64,000 nt of DNA from Mycolicibacterium neworleansense. GTDB taxonomy: Bacteria; Actinomycetota; Actinomycetes; Mycobacteriales; Mycobacteriaceae. The notes below the pieces were generated by a model, which saw only the letters and a list, made by a program, of their open reading frames with translations, had not been told where the DNA came from and did not search any database. Of this stretch, positions 51,801 to 60,634 are shown piece after piece. Position 1 is the first letter of the stretch. Every line of letters begins with the position of its first letter. The stretch is from positions 1,302,001 through 1,366,000 of the forward strand of contig NZ_CWKH01000001.1 in assembly GCF_001245615.1 (NCBI RefSeq), in the 5' to 3' direction. Position numbers and translations under genes: made by a program.

Positions 51801-54447
51801 CGGCCAGCATCTCACGCCACGCCGCGTGGGCACCGGCGCGATCACGTCCGGTGAGCCAGGTGACAAAACTGCGGTACGGCGCGGCCGCGGGCAATCGCTG
51901 CCCGCCGAGACCGGCGAAGATCTCCCGGAGCAAGATCGGCATCGACCAGCCATCGAGCACGATGTGGTGAGTGGTCAGCACGAACCGGTACTGATCGCCA
52001 TCGACGTGAATGACGACAGCCCGGAAGGCGGGCTGGGTCTCGAGGTCGCAGACCGCGCTACGTTCGGCGGTGCGAATCCCCTCGATTTGGTCGTCGATTC
52101 CGATCCCGTTGGCGTCCAGTTCGATATAGCGCCAGGGCACCACGGGAACAGCGGGGATCACCTGCACCGGTTGCTCGAACTGTCTGCAGAATCGGGCGGC
52201 GAGCTGCGGATGTCTGCGGACCACGCTCTGCACCGCTTCGCCCAGCCGCTGCACATCGAGCCGGCCGCTCAGCGCGACATCCAGCTGCATCGCATACACG
52301 TCGTCGGAGCCCAGCGCCGTATCGGCGTGGTAGAGCAGTCCTTGCTGCAGAGGAGTCAGCGGCAGGATGTCGGCGATAGGTTGTTGCCGGCTCAGCTCGT
52401 CGATCTCGTCCTGGCTCAGCTCAGTGGGGGCGATATCTGACGGAGTCAGACCACCGCCACCGCTTCGCACGTGCGCGCAGATGCCGACCAGCGCCTCGAA
52501 CCACAACCTGCTCAATCGGCCGACTTGCTCGCTGTCGAGAACAGAACTCGCCCACGTCCAGTCGGCGTTCAGCTGCAGGCCGGTGTCGGTATCGACGGTG
52601 GCTGCATTGAGTTCGATGGTGTGCCCAAGCGTCGTGGGCACCGCTGTGGCCGCGCGCGCCAACGACAGGCCCTCGGGTCGGATCTGCCAAAGATCGCCGG
52701 ACGTATCGCCGGGAGTTCCACCCAGGCGGCCCAGATAGTTGAACGCGATCGCCGGGTCGGGTCCGGAAAGGTCCACGCCGCTGTTCAGGTAGCGCAGCAG
52801 ACCGTAGGTCAGGCCGTCGGGCAGCGCGCGGAGCTGTTCTTTGGCGCCCTTGATCACCGCGCCGAGAGCCGCGTCACCGGCCACGACCTTGGCCCACGGC
52901 AGTTCACCGACGAGAAGGGCCACCGGGTACTTGGTGGTGAACCATCCGACCGTGCGTGACAAGTCGATTTGTCGATCGCCGGCTCCGCCCAATTCTTCGG
53001 TGCGACCGTGGCCCTCGACGTCAATGGTGATCTGGGCACCGTCGGCGCGCGAGAATTCCGCGACCGCAATCCCCAATGCGATCAACAGAATGTCTTGGGT
53101 GCCTGCGTGAAAGGCCGTAGGCACTTCACCTAGGAGCATCCGGGTGGTACCGGCGTCCAGCGTCATCGACAGCTGCCCGGCGGTCTGGTAGGTATCGACG
53201 CCGGATTGCGGGGCGGGCAGCACCGGCGGTCCGGCCGCAACCTGCAGCCAGGCCTGTGCCTGCTCCGTCGCTTGTGGGTGCTGCGCGAACTGGGTAAGCA
53301 GGCTCGCCCATCGGGCGAACGACGTGCCGGGCGGCGCCAGCGCTACCGGTTGCCCGCCGCGATACTGGGCCCAGGCGATGTTGAGGTCCTCCAACAGTAT
53401 TCGCCAGGACACCCCGTCGACCGCCAGATGGTGAACGATCAACACCAGCTGACTCGTCGAAGCGACCCACAGCGCGCTGAGCATCGCCCCGGAGGCGGGT
53501 TCCAACGCTGACCTCGCCGCCACCAGCGCCTCATCGGACAGCACATCCACCGAACGTAGACACCCAGCGGCGTCGACCGCCCCCGCGTCGGGCACCGTCA
53601 GCGACCATCCGCCTGCGCCGTCGTCCTCGGCTCGCAGTCGGAGCATTCCGTGCCGATCGAGCAAGGCCTGCAACAGGATTACGACGTCAGCCGTGGTCGT
53701 GCCCGTCGGAGCTTGGAGCAGCACCGTCTGGTTGAACTGGCCGATCGGGCCGTCGGTGCGTTCCAGGCCCTTCAGCCACCGCATGATCGGGGTCGCCACC
53801 ACGGGGCCGAGGCCCTCGTCCGCCGGTTCGTCGGCGGCACCGGTCACCTCGACTACCTGGGCCAGCCGGGCCACGGTCTGCTGGACGAAGATGTCTCGCG
53901 GGCGACACGTCAGGCCTGCGGCCCGCGCGCGGGAGGCCACCTGCATCGACAAGATGCTGTCGCCACCCAGTTCGAAGAAGGATTTGTCGGTGCTGACGCG
54001 GTCCAGGCCGAGGATCTGGGCGTAGATGCCGGCCAGGATCTCCTCGGTGGGTGTACTCGGGGCCCGGTAGCCATCGAGGTGCTGGTATTCCGGTGCCGGC
54101 AAAGCCTTCTTGTCGAGCTTGCCGTTGACCGTCAACGGCAACGCCGCCAACGCCACCACCGCAGCGGGCACCATATACGGCGGCAGCCTCTGCCCCAACG
54201 CCGCCCGCAACTCAGCAGGATCAGCACTGCCGGTGACATAGCCGACCAGCCGCTTGTCACCGGGACGGGCCTCGCGGGGGACCACCACCGCCTGCTCGAC
54301 ACCGTCCAACCCCATCAACGCAGACTGAATCTCACCCAACTCGATCCGATAGCCACGGATCTTGACCTGCTCATCGGCCCGACCCAGATACCGCAACTGC
54401 CCATCGGCGCCCCACGACACCAGATCCCCGGTGCGATACATCCGCAT
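32560..54447 (-). CDS. Non-ribosomal peptide synthetase, first subunit, main part downstream of a frameshift
   Basis: About 7,295 residues in the frame that resumes at the ATG at 54447 (MRMYRTGDL of adenylation domain 1). The frame is open further upstream to 54741, but those residues are out-of-frame noise. An almost identical nonsense peptide appears from the same out-of-frame reading of module 7. Domain order: rest of A1-T1-E1, C2-A2-T2, C3-A3-T3-E3, C4-A4-T4, C5-A5-T5, C6-A6-T6-E6, C7. It ends in a C domain whose partner A7 is on the next gene. C2, C4 and C7 start with PLTxLQQGL and have HHIVLDG, the D-accepting type. C3, C5 and C6 start with LSFAQ(S/N)RLWF, the L-accepting type. Joined to the 5' part, the product would be 8,128 residues. 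Confidence 0.93.
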   Translation of the reverse strand: MRMYRTGDLVSWGADGQLRYLGRADEQVKIRGYRIELGEIQSALMGLDGVEQAVVVPREARPGDKRLVGYVTGSADPAELRAALGQRLPPYMVPAAVVALAALPLTVNGKLDKKALPAPEYQHLDGYRAPSTPTEEILAGIYAQILGLDRVSTDKSFFELGGDSILSMQVASRARAAGLTCRPRDIFVQQTVARLAQVVEVTGAADEPADEGLGPVVATPIMRWLKGLERTDGPIGQFNQTVLLQAPTGTTTADVVILLQALLDRHGMLRLRAEDDGAGGWSLTVPDAGAVDAAGCLRSVDVLSDEALVAARSALEPASGAMLSALWVASTSQLVLIVHHLAVDGVSWRILLEDLNIAWAQYRGGQPVALAPPGTSFARWASLLTQFAQHPQATEQAQAWLQVAAGPPVLPAPQSGVDTYQTAGQLSMTLDAGTTRMLLGEVPTAFHAGTQDILLIALGIAVAEFSRADGAQITIDVEGHGRTEELGGAGDRQIDLSRTVGWFTTKYPVALLVGELPWAKVVAGDAALGAVIKGAKEQLRALPDGLTYGLLRYLNSGVDLSGPDPAIAFNYLGRLGGTPGDTSGDLWQIRPEGLSLARAATAVPTTLGHTIELNAATVDTDTGLQLNADWTWASSVLDSEQVGRLSRLWFEALVGICAHVRSGGGGLTPSDIAPTELSQDEIDELSRQQPIADILPLTPLQQGLLYHADTALGSDDVYAMQLDVALSGRLDVQRLGEAVQSVVRRHPQLAARFCRQFEQPVQVIPAVPVVPWRYIELDANGIGIDDQIEGIRTAERSAVCDLETQPAFRAVVIHVDGDQYRFVLTTHHIVLDGWSMPILLREIFAGLGGQRLPAAAPYRSFVTWLTGRDRAGAHAAWREMLAGLETPTLIGPADRDRLGQRGVGSFRLPGEITGALGDLARSHHTTTNVVLQGAWALLLSSLTGRQDIAFGTTVSGRPAELVGADSMVGLLINTVPVRATLHPDTTTADLLHQLQGAHNDTLEHQHVALSDIHRITGQDRLFDTLLVFENYPVDTNALSNVDGLAVTGFDFRESNHYPLAVQVLPGREMQLRVEYDTEVFEFDAIEALVEQLKAVLAVMTADPLRPLSSFDLLDAAAHARLDEWSHHAALVKPATAESIPTLFARQVVRTPDAVAVTVGGRSMSYRELDAAADRFAHVLSAHGAGPGEAVALLFSRSAEAIVAILAVLKTGAAYVPVDPALPLARINFMVADAAPVVAVTTARQRSRLEGCDIPVVEIGDIATTADSVAGAQPGTTLSGPAPDDIAYIIYTSGTTGVPKGVAIQHRNVPGLFGSLGAHVPSGPGQVWTQWHSYSFDVSVWEIFGALLHGARLVVVPESVAASPDDFHDLLTAEHVTVLSQTPSAAGMIAPQGLESVVLVVAGEACPPELVERWAPGRVMINAYGPTEATVYASISAPLTTGSAVPIGAPVAGGALFILDSWLRPVPPGVVGELYIAGRGVGTGYWRRSGLTSSRFVACPFGAPGSRMYRTGDLVRWGRDGQMQYLGRADEQVKIRGYRIELGEVQAALAALDGVIQAVVVVREDAPGDKRLVGYVTGAADPGQLRSRLAERLPGYMVPSVVVVIETMPLTVNGKLDRRALPAPDYAGAEHYRAPANPVEEILTDIYSRVLGRDRVGVDDSFFDLGGDSLSAMRLVAAINKSMNAHITVRSLFDAPSVAQLALGIGGQEARLEPLVAGERPAVVPLSFAQSRLWFLDQLQGPSAVYNMTAAFRISGVLDIDAMKEALGDVVARHESLRTLFVAPDGVPRQVVVASGRAEPGWDVVDANGWTPAQLSAELEATARHTFDLSSEIPLRARLFRLAEDQHVLTAVVHHIAADGWSITPLVADLGAAYASRCAGRAPEWTPLSVQYADYTLWQHAQLGDLDDSQSRIATQLSYWQDALAGMPERLALPTDRPYPLTTDQRGATIAVDWPVELQQQVARVAREHNATSFMVVQAALLSLLSRLSGSSDVAVGFPIAGRRDPVLDDLVGFFVNTLVLRVDLAGDPTMAEVLAQVRARSLAAFDHQDVPFEVLVERLNPARSLAHHPLIQVALAWQNLAGHDVNDSTVGLKFGDSQVTRVPVDTHTARMDLNFSLAERRTEAGEPAGIGGAVEFRTDVFDADTIAALIDRFQRVLAVMTADPTVRLSSVDLLDDDEHARLAAMGNHETLTRPAPRPVSVPALFAEHAGRTPDTVAVSCGDRSWTYRELDDAANRLAHLLITRGAGPGQCVAVLFSRSAEAIIAILAVLKTGAAYLPVDPAVPDTRLEFVLTDAAPVAVVTTAELAGRVQHRGVAVVDVGELGGLVPGGGPLPMPGADDIAYLIYTSGTTGVPKGVAVTHLNVTQLLGSLDARLPHPGVWPQCHSLAFDVSVWEIFGALLRGGRVVVVPEEIAVSPHDFHSLLVRERVDILTQTPSAVKMLPTDGLESTALVVVGEACSPEVVEQWAPGRVMINAYGPTETTMCVAISAPLKFDPERPDVVPIGTPVPGAALFVLDEWLRPVPAGVIGELYVAGAGLGYGYVGRTGLSASRFVACPFGGVGTRMYRTGDLVYWRPDGQLQYLGRADEQVKIRGYRIELGEVQAALAGLDGVEQAVVVAREDRPGDKRLVGYITGTTSPAAIRAELAQRLPAYMVPAAVTVLPAIPLTVNGKLDTRALPAPDYDSGDGYRAPADAVEEVLTGIYAQVLGLERVGVDDSFFDLGGDSILSMQVVARARAAGLVCHPRDVFVEQTVARLARVAATAAASRGPVDEGVGPVPATPIIRWLNDVQRSDGPVDQFNQAVLLQAPDGVAEDDVAIMLQALLDRHGMLRARTEDAAAGWSLAVPEAGSVDANGCLRSVPTLTDEALVAARSRLSPAAGVMLSALWVTSTRELVLIVHHQAVDGVSWRIILEDLNFAWAQRRGEQPVDLPPAGTSFARWAELLETRAVHPEVVAQAPVWRRVAGTPATLPAVRPDTDTYETAGQLAVSLDAATTRMLLGEVPTAFHAGIQDILLIAFGLAVAEFSGTLGTSDLPIAVDVEGHGRHEELGRTLDRNVDLSRTVGWFTTKYPVALAFGGLTWSQVLSGDAVLGAVVKDAKEQLRSLPDPLSYGLLRYLNADIDLDGADPTIGFNYLGRLGGESAGGTDELWRMSANGLSAIGAAAAIPMPLTHTVALNAGTLDIDGGPQLQANWTWARSIFDDEQITRLSELWLDALAGICEHVRNGGGGLTPSDIAPARLVQSEIDELSRQHRIADILPLTALQQGLVFHSTSAQSPDDDLYVVQLDITVAGVLDEHRLRDAVQSVANRHPHLAARFCEQFGEPVQIIPADPTAGWRYVELGTAATEEQIQQVCADERAAVCDLAHPPAFRVAMIRTAHNRHRVVLTNHHIVLDGWSLPILLQEIFACYQGHRLPAATPYRSFISWLADRDLPAARAAWREVMEGVDTPTLVGPSQKSELGQRGVLAHRVSARTTSALNELARSHRTTVNIVLQGAWALLLNSLTGQRDIVFGTVVSGRPAEVVGAESMVGLLINTVPVRADIAATTTTSDLLDQLQGAQTKTLEHQHLSLGEIHRITDHDRLFDTLFVFENYPVDTSALSGADGGLEITEVTSHESTDYPLTMQAIPGDELRLRLEYDTAVFERADIETLTRRVEAVLEAMTAEPGRSLSSVDLLDESERTRLARWGNRAVLSDLPRPDSVPELFAAQVSRAPESVALVCGDHSLTYRELDESANRLAHLLVSHGVGPGERVALMFPRSAEAIVAILAVLKAGAAYLPIDPALPETRVEFMLTDSAPIAAVTTAELADRFAGRGLMIFDVADTGVADQPGTALAPPAPDDMAHIIYTSGTTGQPKGVAVTQRNVAQLFDSLEIGIPLTPGQVWTQFHSYAFDFSVWEIWGALLHGGRLVVVPDSVTRSPEDFHALLLREQVTVLTQTPSAVGVLPVPGLDATALVIGAEPCPPDLVDRWAPGRVMVNVYGPTETTMWLCASAPLAAGTGAPPIGAPTAWAAFFVLDEWLRPVPAGVVGELYLAGAGVGIGYWRRSGLTASRFMACPFGEPGTRMYRTGDLVRWRADGQLDYFGRADEQVKVRGYRIELGEIQSALTALEGVDQAAVIAREDHPGDKRLVGYITGTADPVKARAALAERLPGYMVPASVVALAALPVTVNGKLDTRALPAPDYRDADHYRAPASPDEEILAGIYARVLGVDRVGADDSFFDLGGDSVSTMRLVSAINASLDTELSVRTVFEAPTVAQLALCIGEHQRRLAPMVVVERPAVIPLSFAQNRLWFVDQLQGPSPVYNMPVGLRLHGRLDPEALRAALADVVSRHESLRTRFDAPDGTPRQVVTPIDRADFGWAVVDAAGWPESALTDAIEETVRYSFDLAAEIPLRAKLFRVSDDDHVLVAVVHHIAADGWSLAPLVRDLSVAYARRCAGQSPDWQPLAVQYVDYTLWQREQLGDFDDAGSPIAAQLAYWEDALAGLPERIELPTDRPYPPVADQRGSTVPVDWPVELQQQVCAVAGENGATNFMVMQASLAVLLSKLSASSDVAVGFPIAGRSDPVLEELVGFFVNNLVLRVDLAGDPTVAELLAQVRARSLAAFEHQDVPFEVLVERLNPTRSLSHHPLVQVALAWQNLPWQDTGPAGGLSLGDLRVTPLPVDTQTARMDLTFSLGERWTPEGEPAGIGGAVEFRTDVFDAASIEALIGRWRRVLAAMTADTAQRLSSLDLLDDAEHARLDGWGNRAVLQTTEPASSRMSVPALFAEQVARVPEAVAVSFEGSRMTYLELDEAATRLAYELTAHGVGPGACVALLSDRSAEAIVAMLGVLKAGAAYLPIDPVLPDARIEFMLADAGPAVAIVTAGLADRLAGCDLRVIQVGDLGDPALDGAAGTALPAPHQDDVAYIIYTSGTTGVPKGVAITHRNVTALLGSRDTFLAGQVWTQWHSYAFDASVEEIWGALLHGGRLVVVPESVARSPEDLQTLLVAEQVDVLSQTPSAVSMLSPEGLGAVSLLVAGEACPAELVDRWAPGRVMVNAYGPTETTICASRTAPLGVGTGAPPIGAPVPGAALFVLDGALRQVPPGVVGELYVAGRGVGVGYLGRADLTGSRFVACPFGSPGQRMYRTGDLVRWDPDGQLRYVGRADEQVKIRGYRIELGEIQSVLAGLDGVEQAAVIARTDRPGDQRLVGYVTGTADPAKLRAQLAEQLPAYMVPAAVVSLPTLPLTSNGKLNTRALPAPEYQDIDRYRAPGTVTEEILTGIYAAMLGVERVGVDDSFFDLGGDSLSAMRLVAAIDAALDTGLSVRVLFEAPTVAQLAPRIGGAAAHLDPLVAGQRPTVIPLSFAQSRLWFLDQLQGPSPVYNMATALRISGALNVDALGVALADVVARHESLRTVFPVVDGIPRQSVVPIEHAQFGWDVVDATDWSGEQLHEAIGEAARHTFDLSNEIPLRAELFRLAGDEHVLAAVVHHIAADAWSLTPLVADLGVAYAGRSAGQAPAWADLAVQYVDYTLWQRAQFGDFDDSRSRIATQLSYWQDALAGMPERVALPTDRPYPPAADQRGAVVSLDWPAELQQQIARVAREHNATSFMVIQAALLTLLSKLSGSSDVAVGFPIAGRRDPALDDLIGFFVNTLVLRADLAGDPTVAELLAQVRSRSLAAYDHQDVPFEVLVERLNPARSLTHHPLIQVALGWQNVPGQSGDALALGDLEVSQMPAETHTARMDLSFSLAEQRTTAGAPAGIVGTVEFRTDVFDPATIETMIKRFELVLSAMTADADRRLSSIDLLDAVEHAQLDALGNRAALDAALPSPDQISVPGLFAAWVARDPEAVAVTFDGRHLTYRGLDEAANRLAHLLIEQGAGPGCCVALLLERSADAIVAMLAVLKAGAAYLAIDPALPAARIEFMLADATPVAAITTTGLAGRLDGHGLRVIDVDDPGIVHQPGSAPADLAPAPGDIAYLIYTSGTTGLPKGVAVTHRNLAHLARSTPEHLPAKQVWTQCHSYAFDFSVWEIWAALLGGARLVVVPEPVVSSPEDFHALLVGERVNVLTQTPSAAGALSPQGLESVALLLGGEACPGEVVDRWAPGRVVINAYGPTEITVYASMSAPLTAGSGAAPIGAPVPTSALFVLDEWLRPVPAGVVGELYVAGEGVACGYLGRAGLTAARFVACPFGEPGQPATRMYRTGDLVSWRADGQLQYLGRADDQVKIRGYRIELGEVQAALGALDGVEQAVVIAREDHPGIKRLVGYVTADGTGSVDPAGVRSVLADRLPQYMVPAAVVVLDALPLTVNGKLDTRALPAPEYQDAEHYRAPETAVEEVLAGIYAQVLGLDRVGVDDSFFDLGGDSILSMQVVARARACGVVCRPRDIFVEQTVARLALVAGVDGDDAGPVDDGVGPVGATPIMRWLEEVDRAGGPVDQFNQTVVVQAPPGATVSDVETLLTALLDRHAMLRLRADDYGTAGWSLAVPETGSVRAHLESVDVLTEEALVRARSRLNPGRGAMVSALWVVSTRQLVLTIHHLAIDAVSWRILLEDLNIAWAQHCQGQTVELPITGTSFGQWTELLGEHARSKAVVDQADSWRRALAIPSALPEVRPERDTYATAGHLTASLDVETTRVLLGEAPSAFHAGVQDILLIAYGLALTEYLGVTLPVAIDVEGHGRTEELGGPYGRNVDLSRTVGWFTTKYPVALNVRGPIAGLQWSDVQAGAPALGRVIKDAKEQLRGVPDGMTYGLLRYLNPDADLSGAEPTIGFNYLGRLGATGAAQSDELAGLWQVSRDGAEIAAVAAAIPMPLGHTVELNASTAETDSGPSIHATWTWAPSAFDETQVSRLSQLWFEALTGICAHIRRGGGGLTPSDILPARLTQPELDELSEHHRIADVLPLTPLQQGLLFQANATRANDDDVYAMQLDVTITGPLDPHRLSEAVRAVVRRHPNLAARFDKRFDEPVQIIPADPSVPWQYLEMETGTAGSDVEMQIERLCTDERTLVCDLIHQPAFRAALIRSAHNEHRFVMTYHHIVLDGWSLPILLQEIFAGYYGQRLPGAASYRRFVTWLVDRDVDAAHTAWREVLAGFATPTLVAPNRVTPGRRATESFRLSAETTRAVNELARSQHTTANTVLQAAWAQVLMWLTGQHDVAFGVAVSGRSAEVAGADSMVGLLINTVPVRATITPDTTIAGLLEELQRHHGDTLEHQHLALSEIHRAVGHDQLFDTLFVYQNYPVESVAAAMPDGLAITEVNGREYNHYPLTLQAMPGTELVLRVEFDTDVFTAKRVHKVVGRFQRVLEAMTGEVQPS
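33835..38470 (-). other. NRPS module 6: C(L-accepting)-A-T-E with altered active-site motifs
   Basis: C6 reads HHIAADA (about 38019-38040) and E6 reads HHLAIDA (about 34866-34885): the final Gly of HHxxxDG is Ala in both, while the two His and the Asp are kept. A6 code is DFWTLGAVYK, unassigned. T6 has [10 protein letters not shown]. If E6 is active, residue 6 is in D form, matching the D-accepting C7 that follows. Confidence 0.75.
38480..41640 (-). other. NRPS module 5: C(L-accepting)-A-T
   Basis: C5 has [14 protein letters not shown] and HHIAADG (about 41199). A5 has FDASVEE instead of FDxSVWE, giving code DAESLAAICK. Glu at position 239 occurs in codes for basic residues such as lysine (DAESIGSVCK in bacitracin synthetase), so a basic side chain is a reasonable guess. 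T5 has [10 protein letters not shown]. Confidence 0.75.
41650..44695 (-). other. NRPS module 4: C(D-accepting)-A-T
   Basis: C4 has [12 protein letters not shown] and HHIVLDG (about 44263). A4 code is DFWTVGVMWK, not matching any standard code I know. Its usual GGEA/AGEA motif is changed to GAEPC, and M330-W331 is unusual. T4 has [10 protein letters not shown]. Residue 4 should stay L. Confidence 0.75.
44700..49330 (-). other. NRPS module 3: C(L-accepting)-A-T-E
   Basis: C3 opens with [14 protein letters not shown] and has HHIAADG (about 48870). A3 code is DVWTVVAMCK, unassigned; part of it (TV-A-CK) recalls phenylalanine codes. T3 has [10 protein letters not shown] and is followed by E3 with HHQAVDG (about 45731-45750). 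Residue 3 should be in D form. Confidence 0.75.
49340..52385 (-). other. NRPS module 2: C(D-accepting)-A-T
   Basis: C2 opens with [17 protein letters not shown] and has HHIVLDG (about 51951-51970), as expected after an epimerase. A2 code is DVWSVAAVYK, to which I cannot assign a residue with confidence; a small or aromatic neutral side chain is likely. T2 reads [10 protein letters not shown], the usual form before an L-accepting C domain. Confidence 0.75.
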
Positions 54448-55620
54448 CCCCGCCGACACGGACACGCAACAAACCGTGACGCGCTCAACCCAGGCCGACC
54501 CACATAGCCGTATCCCAAACCCGCACCAGCGACATACAACTCGCCCACCACACCCGCAGGCACCGCACGCAACCAGCCATCCAGCACAAAAAACGCCAGA
54601 TCCGCCAACGGCACACCGATCGGGCTGACCGCGTTCCCGACATCGGCAGCGGTGATCTCCCGCACCGAGGCATGCACCGTCGTCTCGGTGATCCCGTACA
54701 TATTGATCAACCGCGGCAGCCCCGGATGCTCGGCCAACCACGGACTCAGACGCGACGGCTCCAGCGCCTCCCCGCCGAACACCACGACCTCCAGCGCCAG
54801 CCGATTCTCCGGCTGGACCGCATCCACCGCCTGCAACGCATAAAACGCCGACGGCGTCTGACTCAACACACTCACATGCTCAGCAACCAGCAACGCGTGG
54901 AACTCCTCAGCCGAACGCGTCACCGACTCAGACACCACCACCAACCGACCACCATGCAGCAGTGCGCCGAAAATCTCCCACACCGAGAAGTCGAAAGCCA
55001 ACGAATGACACTGCGTCCACACCTGACCCGCCGACAACTCCACATCACGATCGATCGCATCCAGCAACCGCGCCACATTCCGATGCGCAACCGCCACACC
55101 CTTAGGCACACCCGTCGTCCCCGAGGTGTAAATCACATACGCAACATCGTCCGGCGACGGCCCCACTACCAACGCCGTAGCCGGCTGACTGTAGACCGCA
55201 CGATCATCGACATCGATCACCGTCAACCCACACCCACCCAACCGATCAACCAAATCGGCCGTCGTCACCACGACCGCCGACCCAGAATCGGCCAACACGA
55301 AATCCAGCCGCGCATCAGGCACCGAAGGATCAATCGGCACATACGCCGCACCAGTTTTCAGCACCCCCAAGATCGCCACGACCGCCTCAACCGACCGCGC
55401 GAACAACAACGCCACCCGCTGCCCAGGCCCCACACCCCGCTCGATCAGCAGATGCGCCAACCGATTCGAAGCCGCATCCAACCCCCGATACGACATCGCA
55501 CTAACACCAAAACTGACCGCCACCGCATCCGGATGACGAACCACCTGCTCAAGGAACAAGGCCGGGATCGACACCGGCACCGGGACCGCCCCATTCAAGG
55601 CAGCCCGATTACCCCACTCA
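53972..55620 (-). repeat. Near-duplicate of A7-T7 DNA in module 1 (copy A)
   Basis: Counterpart of 30839-32500. It contains the 4-bp frameshift. The plus strand between about 54480 and 55560 is visibly poor in G and rich in A and C compared with other A domains, and parts of copy B share this, suggesting a common, separate origin of this A domain. Confidence 0.8.
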
Positions 55621-56942
55621 TCCAGCTCCTCGAGTTCACTGCGGACAGCGATCGAGGAAAGGGTTCGTCCCGGGTCCGCAGTCATCGAGGTCAGAACGCG
55701 TTCGAAGCGCTCAGCCAAGTCGCGGGAGTCGCAACCGGGGAAGAACTGCCCGACACCGGTCGTGCTGAGAAAGAGCTCCTCATCCTTCTGAAGGAAAACC
55801 AGGCCGAACTGATCCACCAGGCCGGTGTGCGTGACAGTTCCCACGGCGGGAGCACCATCGAACTCGGCCCTGGGAATAGTCGGAATGAAGTTGATGGCAG
55901 GGCGGACCGACGGCTGACCGGTGCCTCGGAATCTCGACTTGTTCTCGACCGCACGTAACGGGAATCGTTGATGGCGCAGCGCTTCTCGGATCCGCTGGTC
56001 GACATGTTCACACAGGCCCGCAACCGTGGACCGCGGTGGCGTGGCCAAGATCAAGGGCACAACCCCAGAGACCATCCCGGGCACCATCAGCGTCTCGGGA
56101 CGCACCCGTCGACTGACCGGAAAGTCGAGTGTGACCTCGGATCCTCCGGTCTCGCCGTGCACCAGCAACGCGTATGCCGCGGTGATCACCGATGCGCGGC
56201 GTACCCCGAGAGTTTTGGCCAGATCGCGGGCCCTGGCCACGACAGAAGTTGCCAGTTGGACTGGCGCAGAAGGCTCATACTCGTCGGACCGGTTTGCGAC
56301 TTCGACGACGACCCCGTGGCGGTGTTCATTCTCGGGGGGAACGTTCTTGGCCCAATAGGCTTCATCGTCGAGGTAATCACCGGTAGCCTCGTAATCCGAC
56401 TCGCAATCGATCAGGCTCTTCAACGAGCCGAAGATCGCAGGTGGCATCGGTGCGGATTGGGCGATTGCTGTGTAGACAGCGGCAATCTGGTGGCAGACCA
56501 GGCCCATCCCGATTCCGTCGATCGCGATGTGGTGGCAGCACACAAAAAAGTAGAACTCGTCGGCGCGCGTCTGCAGCAACGCGAACTTGAACAGCGGGCC
56601 GCCGAGCGGCATCGGGGTCCGTCGGATCGATGACGCTACTCGGTAGGCGTCCAGCGCCGGATCCGACGAGTTCGTCAGGTCATGGCGAACAAGCTCGATA
56701 TCCGGATGGTCAACTGGCGTCTGGAAGACCTGGCCGTCTACTTCGGAGAGGGTGATTCTGAGCGGTTCGGCCTCGTGCACCACGTGGCGAATCGCCCGTT
56801 CGAGCAGGCCATGCTCGATGACTCCGTCAATCCGCGCCAGCATGCCCAGCTGCCACTTGACGCCCGCGAGACCGGTTTCCTCCGAAAGCCAAATGTCCAG
56901 CTGGCCCCGCGTGAGCGGGAATCTCTCGTGATCACATTCCAT
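54315..56942 (-). CDS. Non-ribosomal peptide synthetase, first subunit, 5' part (starter C and truncated A1)
   Basis: 875 residues from the ATG at 56942, 17 bases after the mbtH stop. Residues 1-434 are a starter-type condensation domain with HHIAIDG at about 137-143. It lacks an upstream carrier domain, so it should accept an acyl-CoA or acyl-ACP and N-acylate residue 1. Residues 440 onward are A1 with [19 protein letters not shown] and [11 protein letters not shown]. The code is DFWSVGMVHK, threonine-like. After SRFVAC the frame fails: the ORF reads PCRRGCGC instead of PFGSAGMRM and runs out of frame to a stop at 54315. The natural gene clearly continued into the main part below. Confidence 0.92.
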   Translation of the reverse strand: MECDHERFPLTRGQLDIWLSEETGLAGVKWQLGMLARIDGVIEHGLLERAIRHVVHEAEPLRITLSEVDGQVFQTPVDHPDIELVRHDLTNSSDPALDAYRVASSIRRTPMPLGGPLFKFALLQTRADEFYFFVCCHHIAIDGIGMGLVCHQIAAVYTAIAQSAPMPPAIFGSLKSLIDCESDYEATGDYLDDEAYWAKNVPPENEHRHGVVVEVANRSDEYEPSAPVQLATSVVARARDLAKTLGVRRASVITAAYALLVHGETGGSEVTLDFPVSRRVRPETLMVPGMVSGVVPLILATPPRSTVAGLCEHVDQRIREALRHQRFPLRAVENKSRFRGTGQPSVRPAINFIPTIPRAEFDGAPAVGTVTHTGLVDQFGLVFLQKDEELFLSTTGVGQFFPGCDSRDLAERFERVLTSMTADPGRTLSSIAVRSELEELDEWGNRAALNGAVPVPVSIPALFLEQVVRHPDAVAVSFGVSAMSYRGLDAASNRLAHLLIERGVGPGQRVALLFARSVEAVVAILGVLKTGAAYVPIDPSVPDARLDFVLADSGSAVVVTTADLVDRLGGCGLTVIDVDDRAVYSQPATALVVGPSPDDVAYVIYTSGTTGVPKGVAVAHRNVARLLDAIDRDVELSAGQVWTQCHSLAFDFSVWEIFGALLHGGRLVVVSESVTRSAEEFHALLVAEHVSVLSQTPSAFYALQAVDAVQPENRLALEVVVFGGEALEPSRLSPWLAEHPGLPRLINMYGITETTVHASVREITAADVGNAVSPIGVPLADLAFFVLDGWLRAVPAGVVGELYVAGAGLGYGYVGRPGLSASRFVACPCRRGCGCIAPGIWCRGAPMGSCGIWVGPMSRSRSVAIGSSWVRFSLR
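54456..54459 (-). other. Frameshift site in NRPS adenylation domain 1 (apparent 4-bp deletion)
   Basis: All seven other A domains read on through a VACPFG/VACRLG-type stretch into RMYRTGDL in one frame. Here the minus strand has TGTCCG-TGTCGGCGG, where the homologous copy and the expected protein need TGTCCGTTCGGGTCGGCGG. The missing four bases fit TCGG, next to a second TCGG, so replication slippage could explain the loss. Adding four bases makes the full gene exactly divisible by three. Confidence 0.85.
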
Positions 56943-56959
56943 CGGTCGCAGCCCGCCGA

Positions 56960-57190
56960 CTACTGATCAACGGTCCGACCCTGTGCCAACCTCTCTCGCA
57001 GACTCTTCGGCCGAATGTCGGCCCATTGTTGCTCGATCCACTCCAGACACGCGGCGCGATTCGCCTCGCCGTAGACCACCCGCCATCCAGCTGGGACATC
57101 CGCGAAGGCCGGCCACAAGCTGTGTTGCTCCTCGTCGTTGATCAAGACGAAAAAACTGCCGTTGTCGTCGTCGAATGGATTGATACTCAC
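56960..57190 (-). CDS. mbtH: MbtH-like protein, NRPS adenylation-domain partner
   Basis: 76 residues from a GTG with GGAG about eight bases upstream. It holds the full MbtH signature: [24 protein letters not shown], then [10 protein letters not shown] and [21 protein letters not shown], including the conserved S-W-P and two late Trp residues. MbtH proteins bind A domains and are often needed for their folding and activity. It is the first gene of the NRPS operon, 17 bases upstream of the synthetase, as in mycobacterial GPL loci where mbtH precedes mps1. Confidence 0.95.
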   Translation of the reverse strand: MSINPFDDDNGSFFVLINDEEQHSLWPAFADVPAGWRVVYGEANRAACLEWIEQQWADIRPKSLRERLAQGRTVDQ

Positions 57191-57204
57191 CAGTTCTCCA
57201 AACC

Positions 57205-57248
57205 GTCTGGGCGAGTTAAATGGAACACGTTCTAAACCTAACCCAGAC
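57205..57248 (-). promoter_or_regulatory. KstR-like palindrome in the mbtH-NRPS promoter region
   Basis: TGGAACACGTTCTA at 57221-57234 fits the published KstR operator pattern TnnAACnnGTTnnA on both strands; GAAC and GTTC form the inner palindrome. It lies 31 bases upstream of the mbtH start, where it would cover a core promoter. GTCTGGG (57205-57211) and CCCAGAC (57242-57248) flank it as an outer inverted repeat. Binding by KstR or another TetR-family protein is inference. Confidence 0.6.
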
Positions 57249-57861
57249 GGAGCCCGCGGCAGTCGATTTTAGGTAAATCGTCAATATTTGCTGCTCGACA
57301 TCCAGCGCAAGCCGCTCGTTGCGGCGCTTCCCCGCGAGGCCATCGTTAACATGGCGAATTAGCCACCGAGCCTTGATGTACGCCTGGTAGAGAACGCGCC
57401 CGGGCAGTCGAAGCCAGCTGTTTCACCGATGGTGTCAGAGTGTGCCAAATTTGCTGCCGCATGCACGTCTTGCATCCGCCAAGAGTCGAGGTACCACCCA
57501 GGTGTCGGCTACGGCGCCTCGGCGATAACAAATTCAATCGATGTGAGCATGCTGTGCAGCCGCTTAGGACTCAGCCGGTAGAAGGCCGGAACGGTGCCCA
57601 CTCGAATCGATTCTGGCCGCAGTCATCGGCACAACGTGTGCACCAGTCACCGCCGGCCGGCCTGGAGGGGCGGCGGTATCGCCGAAAGTGCCCCGCACCC
57701 CATCCGGCAACGTACGGTTGGGAGTTACCGTAGAGCCCAGAGCTGCGACCGCGGATCGGCCCGGAGCACAACTCCCCCGCGACCGGCGGTCAGCGTCGGT
57801 CGCAGCGCGAGGCCGTCATGTCGGAATCCGTAAACGTCGAGTAGCTAGGGATCACGTAGAA
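57249..57861. other. Long non-coding divergent region between mbtH and the P450 gene
   Basis: About 610 bases with no convincing gene on either strand. Short open frames here have no recognisable motif. It includes an AT-richer patch with a GATTT/AAATC inverted repeat near 57264-57278. Promoters of the P450 gene and possibly a longer leader of the NRPS operon should lie here. Nothing else stands out. Confidence 0.5.
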
Positions 57862-59271
57862 GTGAGCGATACCGCGAAATCCGCACTGCCGCCTGGTCCT
57901 CCGCTTCCGATGGTGGTGCAGTCCGCGTTGATGGCGGGTTACGGTTTGCGCTTCCTGCGCGGGTGCCAACGCCGTTACGGCAACATGTTCACGCTGCGTA
58001 TTCCGCTGTCGGGCACGGTCGTGTACCTCGCGGATCCGGCTGACATCAAGACGGTGTACGCCGGCGATCCGAAGGTATTCCATTCCGGCGAAGCGCATTG
58101 GTTTTTTCGTGGACTTCTCGGCGACAGCTCGCTGTTTGTGCTCGACGAGGATGCACACCACATCTTGCGCCGCCTGACGATGCCGGCATTTCACCGTGAT
58201 GCCGTGGCAAACCAGGCTTCTCAGATGACCGAGATCGCTGCCGCGAACATCGCCGGCTGGGAGGTCGGCAAGAGCTTCGCGGTATTACCCAAAACAACAG
58301 AGATCACGCTGGAGGTGATCCTGCGGACCGTCATCGGCGCCAGCGACCCGGCGCGACTGGCCGCGTTGCGCAGGGTCGTGCCGCGGCTCCTGTACATGAA
58401 GTCGTGGGAAACGCCGGCGATCACGAAACCCAGCCTGCGACGCCATCATCCGTGGCGCGGAGTGGGCCGGCGATTCGAGGAGACCGACGCCCTGCTCTAC
58501 GCCGAGATCGCCGACCGCCGTGCCGACCCGAACCTCGCCGAACGCACCGACGTTCTGGCCATGCTGGTCCGCGCCACCGACGACGACGGTCGCGTGATGT
58601 CCGACAGCGAACTGCGTGACCAGCTGCTGACTGCGATCGCGGCCGGACACGAGACCACCGCGACAGCCCTGTCCTGGGCGCTGGAGCGGCTGACCCGCCA
58701 CCCGGCGGCGTTGGCCAAGGCCGTCCAGGCCGCCGATGCCAGCGCAGCGGGCGATCCGGCCGGCGACGAGTACCTCGATGCGGTGGTCAAGGAGACGCTG
58801 CGGATTCGCCCGGTGCTGTTCAGCTCGGGGCGGGTGCTGAAGGAGCCGATAGAGGTGGGCGGCTACCGGCTTCCGGCCGGCATCATGGTCGACCCGGCGA
58901 TCGGACTAGTGCACGCCAGCCCCGCGGTGTACCCGGATCCGGACAGGTTCGACCCGGATCGAATGCTCGGAACCACTCTCGGCCCAACCACCTGGCTGCC
59001 GTTCGGCGGCGGGAACCGTCGCTGCCTCGGTGCCACCTTTGCCATGGTCGAGATACGGCTCGTACTACGTGAGATTCTCCGCAGGGTCGAGTTGAGCACC
59101 ACGACTGCAGCAGACGAGAAGCAGAGGCCGAAGCATGTCACCTTCGTGCCGCATCGCGGTGGGGTGATCCACGTTCGGGCGATCAGGGACACTCCACTCA
59201 CATCACCGGCGTCGATGGCGCAGGCCCACTGTCCTGCCAACGTTCATGGCTCACCGAACTCGCAGTCGTAA
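57862..59271 (+). CDS. Cytochrome P450
   Basis: 469 residues from the GTG at 57862; the frame is open to 57688, but the family's usual start (a proline-rich PPGPPLP near residue 10) fits the later codon. I-helix AGHETTATALSW, the ExxR motif KETLRIRP and the heme loop FGGGNRRCLG with Cys388 are all intact. It needs ferredoxin and reductase partners from elsewhere. Its position, divergent from the NRPS operon and convergent with the glycosyltransferase gene, suggests it oxidises the lipopeptide (fatty acyl chain or a residue). The CYP family was not determined. Confidence 0.9.
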   Translation: MSDTAKSALPPGPPLPMVVQSALMAGYGLRFLRGCQRRYGNMFTLRIPLSGTVVYLADPADIKTVYAGDPKVFHSGEAHWFFRGLLGDSSLFVLDEDAHHILRRLTMPAFHRDAVANQASQMTEIAAANIAGWEVGKSFAVLPKTTEITLEVILRTVIGASDPARLAALRRVVPRLLYMKSWETPAITKPSLRRHHPWRGVGRRFEETDALLYAEIADRRADPNLAERTDVLAMLVRATDDDGRVMSDSELRDQLLTAIAAGHETTATALSWALERLTRHPAALAKAVQAADASAAGDPAGDEYLDAVVKETLRIRPVLFSSGRVLKEPIEVGGYRLPAGIMVDPAIGLVHASPAVYPDPDRFDPDRMLGTTLGPTTWLPFGGGNRRCLGATFAMVEIRLVLREILRRVELSTTTAADEKQRPKHVTFVPHRGGVIHVRAIRDTPLTSPASMAQAHCPANVHGSPNSQS

Positions 59272-59298
59272 CGCACCGCGAGGTTGATTCGGCTTCTG

Positions 59299-60564
59299 TC
59301 AGGGGCGGCCGAGGGCGGCGAACTTCTCCACGAGGTCCGCGGTGGCCGTCACGCTTTCGGACGCCTTGGTCATGTGCGCGGCGACCTCTCGAGCGCGAAC
59401 CGCATATTGCGGAGCGAGGATGGTGCGCAGGTCTGCGACCAGTGACTTTTCGGTGGTGGCCGAAAAGCGGCGGGCCGTACCCACATTCAGTCGTTTTACC
59501 CGTCTACCCCACAGTGTCTGATCGAGGTCCGTCGACAGGATCAACGTGGGAACTCCGGCACGCAGCCCTGCTGCCGTGGTGCCCAGTCCCCCGTGGTGCA
59601 CGACTGCGCGGCAACCGGGAAAGGCGGTCGAGTAACTCATCGAGCCGACGACCTTGACGTGATCGGACTGCGGTACGTCGCTCAAGTCGGTTCCGGCAGC
59701 GCACACCAAGGCCCGTTCACGCAGCTGCGCGCAGGCGGAGCTGATCATGGCGAGAGTCTTGGCGCCCGATTCCATCGGCAAGCTGCCGAAACCGAAGAAG
59801 ATCGGCGGTGTTCCCGCGGCGATCCAGGAGGCAACCTCCTCATCGGAATCGCCGGGCAGATCCATGGTCAAAGCCCCGACGAAGGGCCTTTGAGCAGACC
59901 ATTGCGCCCATTCGGCGGCCAGGCCCGCGAAGCAGACTTCGTCGTAGCCCTGGATCTCCAGACATCCGCGTTCGGTGAGCCGCCATGGTGAGGGTGAGGT
60001 GGCCTTCGGCAGTGCCAGTTCACCGCGCTGTATGCCCTCGACCTTCTTCGCGTTGCGCCACGCGATCCATTCGGAAGCCTTCATCGCGCGACGGCCCAGC
60101 GGCGCCGGCAGATACGGTACGAACTGACCGTTGGCCCGCAACGGGAACAAGTGGAGGGTGGCCAACCGAATGTCGTAGTACTCAGCGACGTTGCCGGCGG
60201 CGTCTTCGAAGTTCACGCCGGTGAACAGCAGGTCAGCCCCCTCGGCGAGTGAGGTGAGGGTGGCGATGATGTCCTTCCAGCATTGGTGAAACGGCTCCAC
60301 GACTTCGCGCCGCAACCTGATCAGTTCCCGGACTTTCCAGAAATTCCGAAAGAAATGGGTCCAGAAGTCGCGGTGCGCATCGAGCACCGCCTGCAGATCT
60401 GGCCCGTATGGAACGGCCGTCACCCCGGCCGCCTCGGCGAAGGAAACCAGGTCAGGGGGGACAGCCATCTGCACCTCGTGCCCGCGAACCCGCAGCTCAC
60501 GGCCAACGGCCACCAAGGGCTCGATGTCACCACGGGTGCCGTAGCTCGCGAGCACGAATTTCAT
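59299..60564 (-). CDS. GT1-family glycosyltransferase, glycopeptidolipid Gtf-like
   Basis: 421 residues. The N-terminus MKFVLASYGTRGDIEPLVAV and the donor-binding motif VHHGGLGTTAAGLRAGVPTL followed by DLDQTLWGRRV are those of macrolide/GPL-type UDP- or dTDP-sugar transferases. The overall pattern recalls Gtf proteins of mycobacterial GPL loci, which add deoxysugars to threonine or alaninol hydroxyls. The predicted threonine residues of the NRPS product would offer acceptors. The product's target is inference. The stop lies 27 bases from the convergent P450 stop. Confidence 0.88.
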   Translation of the reverse strand: MKFVLASYGTRGDIEPLVAVGRELRVRGHEVQMAVPPDLVSFAEAAGVTAVPYGPDLQAVLDAHRDFWTHFFRNFWKVRELIRLRREVVEPFHQCWKDIIATLTSLAEGADLLFTGVNFEDAAGNVAEYYDIRLATLHLFPLRANGQFVPYLPAPLGRRAMKASEWIAWRNAKKVEGIQRGELALPKATSPSPWRLTERGCLEIQGYDEVCFAGLAAEWAQWSAQRPFVGALTMDLPGDSDEEVASWIAAGTPPIFFGFGSLPMESGAKTLAMISSACAQLRERALVCAAGTDLSDVPQSDHVKVVGSMSYSTAFPGCRAVVHHGGLGTTAAGLRAGVPTLILSTDLDQTLWGRRVKRLNVGTARRFSATTEKSLVADLRTILAPQYAVRAREVAAHMTKASESVTATADLVEKFAALGRP

Positions 60565-60634
60565 CGCAGATTCTGGCCTCTCACTTGCCTTGTGCGCGTG
60601 CGGAACGCCGGCGAGATCCTCGCCGGCGCCGTCA

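Larger units (their letters stand above)
52390..56942 (-). other. NRPS module 1: Cs-A-T-E (predicted acyl-D-allo-Thr)
   Basis: Starter C (about 55640-56942), A1 (54100-55625), T1 with [10 protein letters not shown] (about 53955) and E1 with HHLAVDG (about 53420-53436). The code DFWSVGMVHK is threonine-like (reading by GrsA numbering). E1 carries the [11 protein letters not shown] stretch of epimerases. It is interrupted by the frameshift in A1. Confidence 0.8.

Noticed and set aside
24717..54507. Many long plus-strand open frames across the NRPS genes, such as 27578-29374 (598 codons) and 36442-38373 (643 codons)
   Set aside because: They run antisense to intact, motif-rich NRPS domains, lack recognisable domains of their own and are rich in Arg, Gln, His and Gly, as expected for reverse-strand reading of high-GC codons. 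Their repeated similarity to each other just mirrors the repeated modules.
54448..54741. Taking 54741 as the true start of a separate NRPS gene
   Set aside because: The first roughly 95 residues are an out-of-frame reading of A1. The same nonsense peptide arises from the equivalent frame of A7 at 31239-31613, which is certainly inside a gene.
57249..57861. Short open frames in the mbtH-P450 gap
   Set aside because: All are short, lack good ribosome sites and show no family pattern.
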